DNA of 51,496 nucleotides from a virus (IMGVR_UViG_3300021178_000015:1-51496); one strand, 5' to 3'. Counted from the stretch's first letter, positions 15,009 to 22,453 are shown. Program-made: numbers and translations. The notes: generated by a model not told the origin, from the letters alone.

Positions 15009-16592
15009 GTGACCGCATATCCTTGGGAACAGCCCCCGCAATCTTCGTATCCGTGGCAGCAGTCACAGCCTGCGGAGGCGGAGCGCAAGGCAGCGATGCG
15101 GGCCAAGCTCCGCGATTTTGATTTCTATCGCGAGCGGTTTTTGCGTATTCGTCCGCGTGCCGGCGGCGAGCGCATCCCCTTTATTTTGAACAACGCCCAG
15201 CGCGTCCTGCATGCCCGGCTAGAAGAAGAAAAGAAGCGGTTCGGCATGATACGCGCGCTCGTGCCCAAAGCGCGGCGCATGGGCGTGAGTACGTATATCG
15301 GCGGACGCAACTTCCATCAAATCGGAACCATGTTCGGTCGGCGGGCCCAAGTGGTGGCGCACCGTGGAGACAGCGCAGCTAACCTGCATCGTGAAATTAA
15401 AGAATTTGCTAACAGCTTGCCGGGCGCCGTACAGCCGTCGATTGGTGCCACCAACTCTTATGAAGTGATATTTGACGTCCTTAAGTCGCTGTACAAAGTG
15501 GCGTCGGCTGAAGGTGGCGACATCGGCCGTTCGGATGACTTCCATAATCTGCATCTGTCGGAAGCCGCGTTCTTTGATAACACGGAAGACCTTTCGTCTG
15601 GTTTGTTGCAAACCGTACAGGACTTGCCCGGGACGGAAATCATAGAAGAGAGCACGGGCAACGGCCAGTCCGGCATGTTCTATAACCAATGCGAGGAAGC
15701 CGCGCGGCAAGGCAACAAAGGTCCGTGGCGCATCCACTTCCTACCGTGGCCCGTCATGCCGGAGTACCGTCAAACCGTGCCAGTGGGCTGGAAAGCGCCC
15801 CAGGATTTTGAAGAGTACGCGCGCATGCATGGCGTAGACCGGGAGCAGTTATACTGGTTTTGGACCAAAAACTATACGATAGCCGTTATGAATGGCGGGC
15901 AACCGGAGAAAATCCACCGGCTCACGCGTCAAGAGTACCCGGCCATCTATAGCGAATGTTTCATGGCCGACAGCACGCTTGATTTCTTTCCGGCGTCTGT
16001 CGTGTCCGCGGCGATGGTGCGCAAGCCGAACCCGTCCGCCGGGGCGCTGAAGCTGCTTTGCGTAGACCCTGCCGGCGACGGGCAGGACAAGCCATTTGTC
16101 TGCGATCGGCAGGGCTCCGCGATCGGCGCCAAGGTTTGGGGCGAGCTGACAAGCCGGGACTACAACGTGCAAGCTGACTGGCTTGTGGCTACGTTTAAAC
16201 GTTTCGATATGGATGCCATCCTTATCGACGTAACCGGGACCGGCAAAGGGCTGCTAGACGCCGTACGGCTGCGCATGCGCGCGTACGGTCCTGAAAAGGT
16301 GGTTGCGGTCAACTTTGCATGGGGTGCTTTGAATGACACACTGTACGGCAACCGGCGCGCGGAACTGCACGACAAGTTCCAGCGTTGGTTGCAAAGTGAC
16401 GTATCCATGCCGAACGACAAGATGTTGCAGGACGAATGCGCCGCTTATAAATGGGGCGTGGGTGGTTGCCGTCGCGATGAAAAAGCGCGGCTGTTCATGA
16501 CGCCAAAAGAAAAAATCAAGAAGGAATTGAAGCCTACGCGTTCGCCCGACCGCTTGGACGCTTGCGTCGTTTCGATGGCGATGGAAGCTTGA
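15009..16592 (+). CDS. terL: Terminase large subunit (packaging ATPase/nuclease)
   Basis: 527 aa, GTG start. Residues 1-20 carry two motifs, AYPWEQ and SYPWQQ, shared with other proteins here. The ATPase has the deviant Walker A of phage terminases (PKARRMGVST, residues 86-95) and an acidic motor region. The RNase H-like nuclease shows its acidic residues in CVDPAGDGQDK, AILIDVTGTGKG and the final SPDRLDACVVS. It pumps DNA through the portal and cuts it. The small subunit is probably the gene at 2752. Two overlapping genes converge on its end. Confidence 0.92.
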   Translation: MTAYPWEQPPQSSYPWQQSQPAEAERKAAMRAKLRDFDFYRERFLRIRPRAGGERIPFILNNAQRVLHARLEEEKKRFGMIRALVPKARRMGVSTYIGGRNFHQIGTMFGRRAQVVAHRGDSAANLHREIKEFANSLPGAVQPSIGATNSYEVIFDVLKSLYKVASAEGGDIGRSDDFHNLHLSEAAFFDNTEDLSSGLLQTVQDLPGTEIIEESTGNGQSGMFYNQCEEAARQGNKGPWRIHFLPWPVMPEYRQTVPVGWKAPQDFEEYARMHGVDREQLYWFWTKNYTIAVMNGGQPEKIHRLTRQEYPAIYSECFMADSTLDFFPASVVSAAMVRKPNPSAGALKLLCVDPAGDGQDKPFVCDRQGSAIGAKVWGELTSRDYNVQADWLVATFKRFDMDAILIDVTGTGKGLLDAVRLRMRAYGPEKVVAVNFAWGALNDTLYGNRRAELHDKFQRWLQSDVSMPNDKMLQDECAAYKWGVGGCRRDEKARLFMTPKEKIKKELKPTRSPDRLDACVVSMAMEA

Positions 16593-16965
16593 AGAATAGC
16601 GGCCCGCGCGAGTGCTCATACGCCTTCATCAGCTCGGAAAGAATGTTCTGTATCGCGTAAGCTTCCAATTCTGAAGACGGTTTGGTTTCGCCCATTTGTT
16701 TCCGGACGTCCCGCCAGACGTGCATTGCTTCGTGGGCCAGCAATTCAATGGTTTCCCGCGGGGTGCGGTCCTGCACTGTGACAATGGCAATCGGCGTGCC
16801 CGTGTCTTTCCGTACGAGTAACGACGTAGCGCCAGCACTTTCCGGATAGGGCGACGGTCCCCGGCTCATTTTGGACGTCGCTACCTTCCAAGCCCGTTCG
16901 CTGGGGCAAAATGCGTAGCTGTACGGAAACCAACCGGCCTCGAACCAGGCAAGTTTATGCTTCAT
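16534..16965 (-). CDS. Zinc metallopeptidase-like protein (HExxH)
   Basis: 143 aa. HEAMH (~residues 78-82) with a downstream Glu (SSELEAYAIQNI) matches the HExxH...E zinc site of gluzincin-type peptidases. It sits in one helix-rich domain with a basic tail. No signal peptide, so it acts in the cytoplasm or in the particle. The 3' end overlaps the terminase end by 59 bases, and its start overlaps the stop of the gene before it. Substrate unknown; another metallopeptidase-like protein (SprT type) is at 48.7 kb. Confidence 0.75.
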   Translation of the reverse strand: MKHKLAWFEAGWFPYSYAFCPSERAWKVATSKMSRGPSPYPESAGATSLLVRKDTGTPIAIVTVQDRTPRETIELLAHEAMHVWRDVRKQMGETKPSSELEAYAIQNILSELMKAYEHSRGPLFFKLPSPSKRRKRPSGRANA

Positions 16966-17110
16966 TAACGGCCTCTCCTATAACTACGAAAACGTCGGCG
17001 TCGCCCGCCGACAAAATAGGGTACGCGGCACGCAAGAGCAACATTCGTACGATGCGCGTGCGATCTTCTTCAGTTATTGGTTTGTCCGATCGAAGGTGAA
17101 TTTCACCCAC
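16955..17110 (-). CDS. Small protein, unknown
   Basis: 51 aa from a GTG with GGGGAG upstream; an ATG at 17146 in the same frame has no ribosome site. Sequence: VGEIHLRSDKPITEEDRTRI, then a hydrophobic stretch (LLLRAAYPILSAG) and DADVFVVIGEAVNEA. Its stop overlaps the metallopeptidase start by 11 bases, so the two are coupled. The upstream control region is shared with the H1-like gene transcribed the other way. Confidence 0.55.
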   Translation of the reverse strand: MGEIHLRSDKPITEEDRTRIVRMLLLRAAYPILSAGDADVFVVIGEAVNEA

Positions 17111-17131
17111 TTTTACGGCAGCTCCCCGGGG

Positions 17132-17160
17132 TTGACGTGTACACATTCGTACAGTATGAC
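17132..17160 (+). promoter_or_regulatory. Sigma-70-like promoter with TGTACACATTCGTAC element
   Basis: TTGACG, 17-base spacer, TATGAC. The spacer is filled by TGTACACATTCGTAC (17138-17152), which matches 14 of 15 bases at 31086-31100 on another promoter. It drives the H1-like/RHH gene. Confidence 0.65.
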
Positions 17161-17203
17161 GAAGCCGTGTTCAAGCTACCATCACCATCAAGGAGCTGAT
17201 TTT

Positions 17204-17584
17204 ATGGATACCGAAACCGAATTGCTAGAGGCTAGTGAGCGCGCGACCCCGGAACCGGCAAAGAAGGCCCCCAGGAAACCCCGGCCCAGCGAACTTGCCA
17301 AGAAGGTCGCAGCAAAGAAGAAACTGGCTGCGAAGGCCAAAAAGAAGTTCGTCAAGACGGCGAAAAAGCAGGCGCCGGCCCGCAAAGCCAAGCGTTCGGT
17401 TCCGAAGAAGGTCAAGCGTCCCAAGAAGATGGGGAAGCCGCCCTTGACCGGCCCGGCTGCGCTCACACACCGGCTGGACTTGCGCGTGAACCGCGCCACC
17501 AAGGCCCGGGTGACGGCGTACGCGAAGAAGAAGGAGCAGACCATTTCGGCCGTCGTCATCGGCCTGATTGACAAGCTCAAGTAG
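17204..17584 (+). CDS. H1-like basic protein with ribbon-helix-helix end
   Basis: 126 aa behind AAGGAG. Residues ~18-85 are Lys/Ala/Pro-rich like histone H1 tails (KKLAAKAKKKFVKTAKKQ, KKVKRPKKMGK). Residues ~90-126 fit a ribbon-helix-helix domain (LDLRVNRATKARVTAYAKKK, ISAVVIGLIDKLK). RHH dimers read DNA with a beta strand, and the basic tail could coat DNA. The protein could act as a repressor, a nucleoid remodeller or a packaged DNA binder. It has its own promoter and a strong terminator. Confidence 0.75.
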   Translation: MDTETELLEASERATPEPAKKAPRKPRPSELAKKVAAKKKLAAKAKKKFVKTAKKQAPARKAKRSVPKKVKRPKKMGKPPLTGPAALTHRLDLRVNRATKARVTAYAKKKEQTISAVVIGLIDKLK

Positions 17585-17654
17585 CTTCGCGCGGTGCTGA
17601 TACGGTGAAAGCCGCTTTCTCGGTTGAACGGGGGCTGACCCGGCCGCAAACTAA

Positions 17655-17686
17655 AAGGCCCCGGCGATAAACCGGGGCCTTCTTTT
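17655..17686. terminator. Bidirectional terminator
   Basis: AAGGCCCCGG pairs with CCGGGGCCTT around a 7-base loop, followed by CTTTT on the plus strand and preceded by AAAA, so it can end transcription from both sides. Confidence 0.85.
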
Positions 17687-17704
17687 CACGGAACCGTACG
17701 AGCC

Positions 17705-18376
17705 TTACAGGCCGTTGAAGTGCTTCTGAAGCCCGACGCGGAAGGTGGTGTCGTCAGGTAGGCCTTGCTGAGCCGGCGAGTTGTAGAGCTGCGCATAGGT
17801 GGACCAGCCCGCCGAAACGACATAGTCGATTTCCGCGCCCACGGCCATGACCGAGAGGCCATGACGTTGCACACCGCCAAAAATGAAAGCCGGCGTGGAC
17901 GCAGCCAAAAAGTTAGCGGACACCAAGTTGAGAAAGGGATTTTGGGACGCCGCCGGGGCCTGAGTTGCCGACGACGGGAAGAAGTTGTAGCCGAGCTTGA
18001 CAAACTCGGTTCCGACGAAGTTACCGCCGGCCGGCTTCACGCCCGCGGGCGAAAACTCATAGCCCCCGGTCAATTCGATACCGGCGAGCCACTGGCCGGT
18101 CCAAAGCTGGTAGCCGCCGCCGGCAAAGATATCGAGCCCGTCTGAAAACGCACTGTTGACGCCGTTCGCAAGAATGTTCGGAGTGCCGACGTTGTTCTGA
18201 GCCCCCATGCCGAAGCTCGCGAACCAGCCGGAACAATTGCCGGCGGACTGGCACGGCTGTACGGCGGGAACGGCCGGGGCCTTGACGAAGGTCGCGTGCG
18301 TCTGCAAATCGGCAGCAACAGCGGAAGATGCCAGCGCAGCAAGCGCGACGCCGGCAAGAAGTGCAGATTTGAACAT
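17705..18376 (-). CDS. Outer-membrane beta-barrel protein (Omp25/porin-like)
   Basis: 223 aa. The signal peptide (MFKSALLAGVALAALASSAVA-AD) looks bacterial. Alternating amphipathic strands follow (GWFASFGMGAQNNVG, WLAGIELTGGYEF, FVKLGYNFF, TTFRVGLQKHF), ending near an aromatic residue as outer-membrane barrels require. It resembles small barrels of the Omp25/31 type in rhizobial relatives. It lies last in the head-gene operon. Possible roles are blocking superinfection, altering the host surface or acting as a virion protein. Acquisition from a host is likely, but no mobile element is visible. Confidence 0.75.
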   Translation of the reverse strand: MFKSALLAGVALAALASSAVAADLQTHATFVKAPAVPAVQPCQSAGNCSGWFASFGMGAQNNVGTPNILANGVNSAFSDGLDIFAGGGYQLWTGQWLAGIELTGGYEFSPAGVKPAGGNFVGTEFVKLGYNFFPSSATQAPAASQNPFLNLVSANFLAASTPAFIFGGVQRHGLSVMAVGAEIDYVVSAGWSTYAQLYNSPAQQGLPDDTTFRVGLQKHFNGL

Positions 18377-18415
18377 GTTTCTGGCTCCTATTTGGTTCGT
18401 GTGAACCGTACAGGG

Positions 18416-18589
18416 CTAGTAAAAGTCCCGCACGGGCTTGTTTTTCGGCGGGTTCTTTGCGTCCATCAATTCAGCCTTGGCGCTATGAAGACGCGCTTTA
18501 GCCGAGTGCTCCGCCGCTAACTTGCGGTGGTCGGTGGCAGACGGACCCTTGGACTTGCCGCCACCTTTACTAGCTGGTTTCTTTGCCAT
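18416..18589 (-). CDS. Small basic protein, unknown
   Basis: 57 aa with AAGGA seven bases before ATG. It is Lys/Gly/Ser-rich (AKKPASKGGGKSKGPSAT), then has an Ala/His/Lys helix (LAAEHSAKARLHSAKAELMDAK). It is probably disordered and nucleic-acid-binding, similar in style to small basic head proteins. It lies in the head operon between the barrel and the 185-aa protein. Confidence 0.65.
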   Translation of the reverse strand: MAKKPASKGGGKSKGPSATDHRKLAAEHSAKARLHSAKAELMDAKNPPKNKPVRDFY

Positions 18590-18616
18590 GATTAAGTCCT
18601 TAATTTAGAATGTTAG

Positions 18617-18642
18617 CGAGTGTGGCCGTACGGCTACACTCG
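18617..18642. other. 26-base near-perfect palindrome spanning a stop codon
   Basis: CGAGTGT and ACACTCG flank GCCGTACGGC with one mismatched pair (a G-U pair in plus-strand RNA). The stop codon of the upstream minus gene lies inside. No T-run follows on either side, so an RNA processing/stability element or a protein-binding site is as likely as a terminator. Confidence 0.6.
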
Positions 18643-19191
18643 GATGCGCCAGCCGTCGCCCGTGAACATGCCTTTCGAGCTGTCTTTGCCGTCCCTGACG
18701 TTTTCCGTGTACTTACCGTTCAAGTCTTTGTTGCGCGGGTCCATGCCGGCGTACAGGCTGCGCAGCGCGCCGCGGTGACGCTTGCGGATATGTTCGCCGA
18801 TCTTCTTGTGACGGGCCATGAGCACGGGGCGGTAGGCCTTGCCCATCTTGTCGGTGCCGGCCACAAGGTCTTGGAACAGCTCCACCATTTCAGGCGCCGT
18901 GATGCGCTTCCAGCCCTTGTTATGCGCATCGGCGATCTCCTGGGGGATCTCGTTGATGATGCGAAACTCGTACTCCGGATACTTGTCACGGTCCGGAATG
19001 AACAGCTTCAGCGGCCGGTCAAGCACGAGCTGCGCAATGATGGCGTCCACGTCCTGCGCTTCGATGAATGGCGACTTCGGCGTGGCATCGCCGGCCTCAG
19101 GAGCTTCCGGAATGAAGCTTGGCGGGTTCGGACGCAGGTTTTCCGGAAGCCCCGCGCCGGGGAACGGGCTCGCTGATTGAAACGGGTCCAT
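18634..19191 (-). CDS. Head-operon protein, unknown
   Basis: 185 aa. A Pro-rich N-terminus (~35 aa) is followed by a mixed domain (DVDAIIAQLVLDRPLKLFIPD, EYEFRIINEIPQEIADAHNKGW, PEMVELFQDLVAGTDKMGKAYRP) and an Arg/Lys-rich end. It sits four bases after the scaffold candidate in the portal operon. A head-completion or internal head role fits the position. I do not recognise the family. Confidence 0.7.
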   Translation of the reverse strand: MDPFQSASPFPGAGLPENLRPNPPSFIPEAPEAGDATPKSPFIEAQDVDAIIAQLVLDRPLKLFIPDRDKYPEYEFRIINEIPQEIADAHNKGWKRITAPEMVELFQDLVAGTDKMGKAYRPVLMARHKKIGEHIRKRHRGALRSLYAGMDPRNKDLNGKYTENVRDGKDSSKGMFTGDGWRIRV

Positions 19192-19194
19192 GGC

Positions 19195-19872
19195 CTACTT
19201 CTTTCCTTTGTTGTTCTGATGCATGCGGTACTGGCTTGCGAGCGCATCGGTGATGAATTTTTCGCGAACCTCCTTCGCGGCACCTTCCGGTACGAACCGA
19301 TCGGCGGAGCGCTTGACGTCCTTTTGAATATCGGCCGGCGCGTCTGCCAGCTTCGTCCACGGACCAGACCTTGCGCGGGCGGCGGTACCCCGGCTCAAGT
19401 CCCCGTCTTTGGGGCCGTCCGTAGCGCGCTGCTTGCCAGCCGCGGCCTTGGCTTCCGCCGCTTCAGCTTCGGCAGTCTCACGGGCTTCGCGATCTTCGTC
19501 GGTTTCGTTTTCCGGCGGCGCCGTGGTGGTCGTACCGCTGGGCTTAAATTCTTCGTCCACCGCCTTAATGACGGCATCGGCCATCGCTTCGGCGCTGGCG
19601 AACTTCTTGGGGTTCATGGTCTTGGCAAATTCGTTTGCCTTGGCCGACTTCTTGGGGTCTACGCCCAGCCATGGCGCTTTCGCTTCCGCGGCCAGCCACA
19701 CGTCGTTGTTGGTGAAGGCCACGGCCGGTTTCGGCGCCGTGGCGACGTCAAGCTTCGCGATATCGTCGGCGATCTTGCGAGCGGTCGCGGCATCGCCGGC
19801 AGTCACAGCGGCATCAAGTTGTGACTGCAATCCGTTGCGCGCTTGATCGCGCATCATCATATTCAAGTCCAT
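19195..19872 (-). CDS. Scaffolding/capsid-assembly protein candidate
   Basis: 225 aa, strongly helical and acidic in the centre (ENETDEDREARETAEAEAAEAK), with a basic C-terminal segment (FITDALASQYRMHQNNKGKK). Scaffolds of P22-like phages are helical with a basic C-terminal helix that contacts the coat protein. Place in the operon after portal and GroES-like genes also fits. The assignment is by architecture only. Confidence 0.55.
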   Translation of the reverse strand: MDLNMMMRDQARNGLQSQLDAAVTAGDAATARKIADDIAKLDVATAPKPAVAFTNNDVWLAAEAKAPWLGVDPKKSAKANEFAKTMNPKKFASAEAMADAVIKAVDEEFKPSGTTTTAPPENETDEDREARETAEAEAAEAKAAAGKQRATDGPKDGDLSRGTAARARSGPWTKLADAPADIQKDVKRSADRFVPEGAAKEVREKFITDALASQYRMHQNNKGKK

Positions 19873-19884
19873 TTGGGCGGCTCC

Positions 19885-20400
19885 TTATTTTTTGTACACG
19901 ACGCGTTCACGGACGCCGGTATTGTCCGGCAGCGGTTTGTCAAATAGACGCGGGCGGCCCTCCGCCATTTCCTGCGCTTGCGTTTGCAGGTTGTCCAGAA
20001 CGCCCGCGTCCGTCCATTCGAGCGTGGACGCTTCCGGCATCGCCGATGCCGGAATGATCTTGATGACATCTTGGAAGGTGGACAGGTAGCGCCACCCGCT
20101 GATGCTGTTGAGGATACCTTTGCCAGCTTGGAACATGGTGCCGGCGCCCCAGCGTATCAGCACCCAATCGCCGATGTCGGCCCGCTGGCGTTTCAAGCCT
20201 TCGCCGTCTTTGTAGGTGAAGGCCATCGGACCCATGGCGCGGATGATGCCGGCCTGTACGCCGTGTTCGCCGAGTTGGCGCGCAAGATCGGGAATAAGAA
20301 TGCTGCCAACTTTTGACGGCGGGTACGGAATTTGTACGGCGATGATGTCGCGGCACGGTTCGCCCGCGTCGTGCGGAATGTCGAAACCATAGATGCTCAT
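19885..20400 (-). CDS. GroES-like head-assembly protein
   Basis: 171 aa. Residues ~15-110 follow the GroES order: PCRDIIAVQIP (first strand), SKVGSILIPD, GVQAGIIRAMGP, then GDWVLIRWGAGTMF. In GroES a mobile loop contacts GroEL; here the loop is around PPSKVGS. Phage GroES homologues such as T4 gp31 help fold the capsid protein with host GroEL. A C-terminal extension of ~60 aa is unlike host GroES. The start overlaps the preceding gene's stop. Confidence 0.6.
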   Translation of the reverse strand: MSIYGFDIPHDAGEPCRDIIAVQIPYPPSKVGSILIPDLARQLGEHGVQAGIIRAMGPMAFTYKDGEGLKRQRADIGDWVLIRWGAGTMFQAGKGILNSISGWRYLSTFQDVIKIIPASAMPEASTLEWTDAGVLDNLQTQAQEMAEGRPRLFDKPLPDNTGVRERVVYKK

Positions 20401-20633
20401 GCCTTGTGCTCCTGTTTTAAGGCGTTTGAAAACTGCTTTGCGACTTCCTCCGGCGTACAGCCTAGAAGCTGCTCAATTTCACGAAGGCCCGCCGCTTTGC
20501 CCTGCGTCATGGGGTCCACTGGCCTGCCCGCTAGGAATTGGTGCACCGCCTCCCGCTGGCGCTGGCGGAGGAAGTTGACCAGCAATTTCGTTTCCGGGCT
20601 GGTTAACCATTCCGTCAATTGTAGAGCTAACAT
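20397..20633 (-). CDS. Small helical phage protein nested in the portal gene end
   Basis: 78 aa. It overlaps the last ~155 bases of the portal frame in another frame and ends 4 bases inside the GroES-like gene. The text (LVNFLRQRQREAVHQFLAG, GKAAGLREIEQLLG) matches a pattern I recall in small proteins beside phage portal genes. The overlapped portal tail is low complexity (PPPAPAGGGAPIPSG), consistent with the second frame being the constrained one. Confidence 0.65.
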   Translation of the reverse strand: MLALQLTEWLTSPETKLLVNFLRQRQREAVHQFLAGRPVDPMTQGKAAGLREIEQLLGCTPEEVAKQFSNALKQEHKA

Positions 20634-22416
20634 TGGCGCTTTCCTGCATCATTTGCTGTACGGCGTGTTCAAGCTGCGCCATCTGCAACAACCCTGCACG
20701 TTGGTCTTGCATGCCGCCGCTGGCTTGTACCATGTTAAGTACGGCTTGTGTCAACTGCTGTGCAACGGCGCCGATAACTTTGATATTTTCGTTGCGCTGC
20801 TTCAACACCCCAATCATGCCCTGCATCTTCTCGTGTGGAGTGGCCTGGGGCTGTGGCGGCTGCCCTAGCAGCTTTTCCGGATTGGGGAGCCGCAGGCACT
20901 TATACAGCCGCATGCGAACTTCGTCCCATTTCGTCATGGGGTCTTTCATCAACTCCATATAGATGCCGGCGAGCGCGCTGCGCTGCATTTCCGTCGCCAA
21001 CTGCGGGTCCGCGGTGACCGCCACGCCGTTGCCATCGGACGGCGAAACGCCGCTGGGCAGCATTTCGTATGCGTCGGCCATGATGACGAACATGCGAAAT
21101 TCCTGCGTAAGCATCGCCACAAGCCGACGATGTACGGCCGATTGTACTTGCCCTTGGCCATCGATGATGCCCTTGGCCATCGTCGCCGACATGGACGCCG
21201 GGGCGTTTTCCAAAAGGTTGAGCGTACCGGCCAAGCGATCGGCTAGCGTAATGATCTTGTCGAGTATCTGTACGGACGACGGCGAAACTTGTTTTATCGG
21301 GAACTGTGAAAACGTGTCGGATAGCGGACGGCCATCCGTGGGGATTACGTTAACGCGGTTGGTTTTAAGCTCGATTTTGTCGGGCAGCCCGAACGAACTA
21401 CCGCCCAGCACACCGCCATCGGATGCGGCGCTTTCCGCGGTGTCGATAATGGCAGCTAGCAGCCGGTCGGCGGAGCCTTCAACGCGGTTCAATAGCTTGC
21501 CGAAGCCCATCGGGAAGAAACCACCCTTAGGGTCCGGCAACAATCGGTACGGATAAAAGCGATGGATGGGATTGAAGAAAAGCTTTTCGTCGTCGTCGAC
21601 CACAGTTTTGCGCGACCAACGCGGCTTGATCTTGACGACTTCGGCCACGTCATCTTTCGAGATAACAACTGTCCAAGGTTCGTCTATACCGTCGCCGTCA
21701 AGATCAAGCCAACAATCGCACTCGGCAAAGTTCTTCGGTGCCTGGGGGTCTTTTTCGTCGAACACCGGTTTGTAATCAATCCAGCTATTGCGCTGGATGG
21801 CGCGCTGAATTTCGTACGGGTAGCGTTCAAATTCGTCCGTAATGCGCGGGGCGCGTTCCACCGACCGGACGTTTTTGTTGATCTTGACCCGCGTGCACGG
21901 CAGCCATTCGGTGGCGAAAGCTTTCTCCACTTCGTCAAAGCTGCGCTTGCGCCACGCGAGCCCGGTAGCTGCCATGTGCACAACTAGCGGGTCCGTGTCC
22001 AAAACCCAATTTTTGTCATTCGTACGGACTTGACTGGACACCCACGAAGCGAGCTTTTCGCCGCCTTCTTCGCTGGAACGGGCCAAGTCCGGTTCGCCTA
22101 GCAAAGCGTCCGTGGCTCGCGCGGAAAACTGGATGACTGCACCTAGCGTCAGCTCGGTAGCCGGCGGCGGTTCCTCCCCGGAGCCTTCTTGCTCGCGGTT
22201 CTGCGGTGTGGCGTTGCCGCTGTCTTCGCTGTCCAGCTTGTCAAGGTAGCCTTGGGCTTCGAGAAGCCATTCCGACATAGAGCTATCGTCAACGGCTATC
22301 AGCTCCAGAAGGTCGATTGCGAGAATGCGTCGGTCGTCTTCCGTCAACTTTTCGGCCACGTTGCCAAAGGTTTCGGGTTTCTTCAGGTCCAAATCTAAAG
22401 CTGTGATCTCGCGCAT
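20479..22416 (-). CDS. Portal protein (P22-like)
   Basis: 645 aa. Length and text (FRYTFLD-free; key stretches WLPCTRVKINKNVR, HRFYPYRLLPDPKGGFFPMG, MSATMAKGIIDGQGQ, LTQEFRMFVIMAD) fit P22-type portal proteins. These form the dodecameric ring for DNA entry and tail docking. The N-terminal ~90 aa are acidic and variable; the C-terminal ~110 aa are Gln-rich and helical, then a Gly/Pro tail. It leads the minus-strand head operon, divergent from the capsid gene. Confidence 0.85.
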   Translation of the reverse strand: MREITALDLDLKKPETFGNVAEKLTEDDRRILAIDLLELIAVDDSSMSEWLLEAQGYLDKLDSEDSGNATPQNREQEGSGEEPPPATELTLGAVIQFSARATDALLGEPDLARSSEEGGEKLASWVSSQVRTNDKNWVLDTDPLVVHMAATGLAWRKRSFDEVEKAFATEWLPCTRVKINKNVRSVERAPRITDEFERYPYEIQRAIQRNSWIDYKPVFDEKDPQAPKNFAECDCWLDLDGDGIDEPWTVVISKDDVAEVVKIKPRWSRKTVVDDDEKLFFNPIHRFYPYRLLPDPKGGFFPMGFGKLLNRVEGSADRLLAAIIDTAESAASDGGVLGGSSFGLPDKIELKTNRVNVIPTDGRPLSDTFSQFPIKQVSPSSVQILDKIITLADRLAGTLNLLENAPASMSATMAKGIIDGQGQVQSAVHRRLVAMLTQEFRMFVIMADAYEMLPSGVSPSDGNGVAVTADPQLATEMQRSALAGIYMELMKDPMTKWDEVRMRLYKCLRLPNPEKLLGQPPQPQATPHEKMQGMIGVLKQRNENIKVIGAVAQQLTQAVLNMVQASGGMQDQRAGLLQMAQLEHAVQQMMQESANVSSTIDGMVNQPGNEIAGQLPPPAPAGGGAPIPSGQASGPHDAGQSGGPS

Positions 22417-22423
22417 GGTGCCC

Positions 22424-22453
22424 CGTGTATGACAAAAGTTGTATGACAGTCAA
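22424..22453 (-). promoter_or_regulatory. Portal promoter overlapping two TGTATGACA sites
   Basis: Minus strand TTGACT, 18-base spacer, TACACG, close to the portal ATG. Direct copies TGTATGACAA (22426-22435) and TGTATGACAG (22440-22449) lie on it, 14 bases apart, placed to control both divergent units. Confidence 0.55.
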
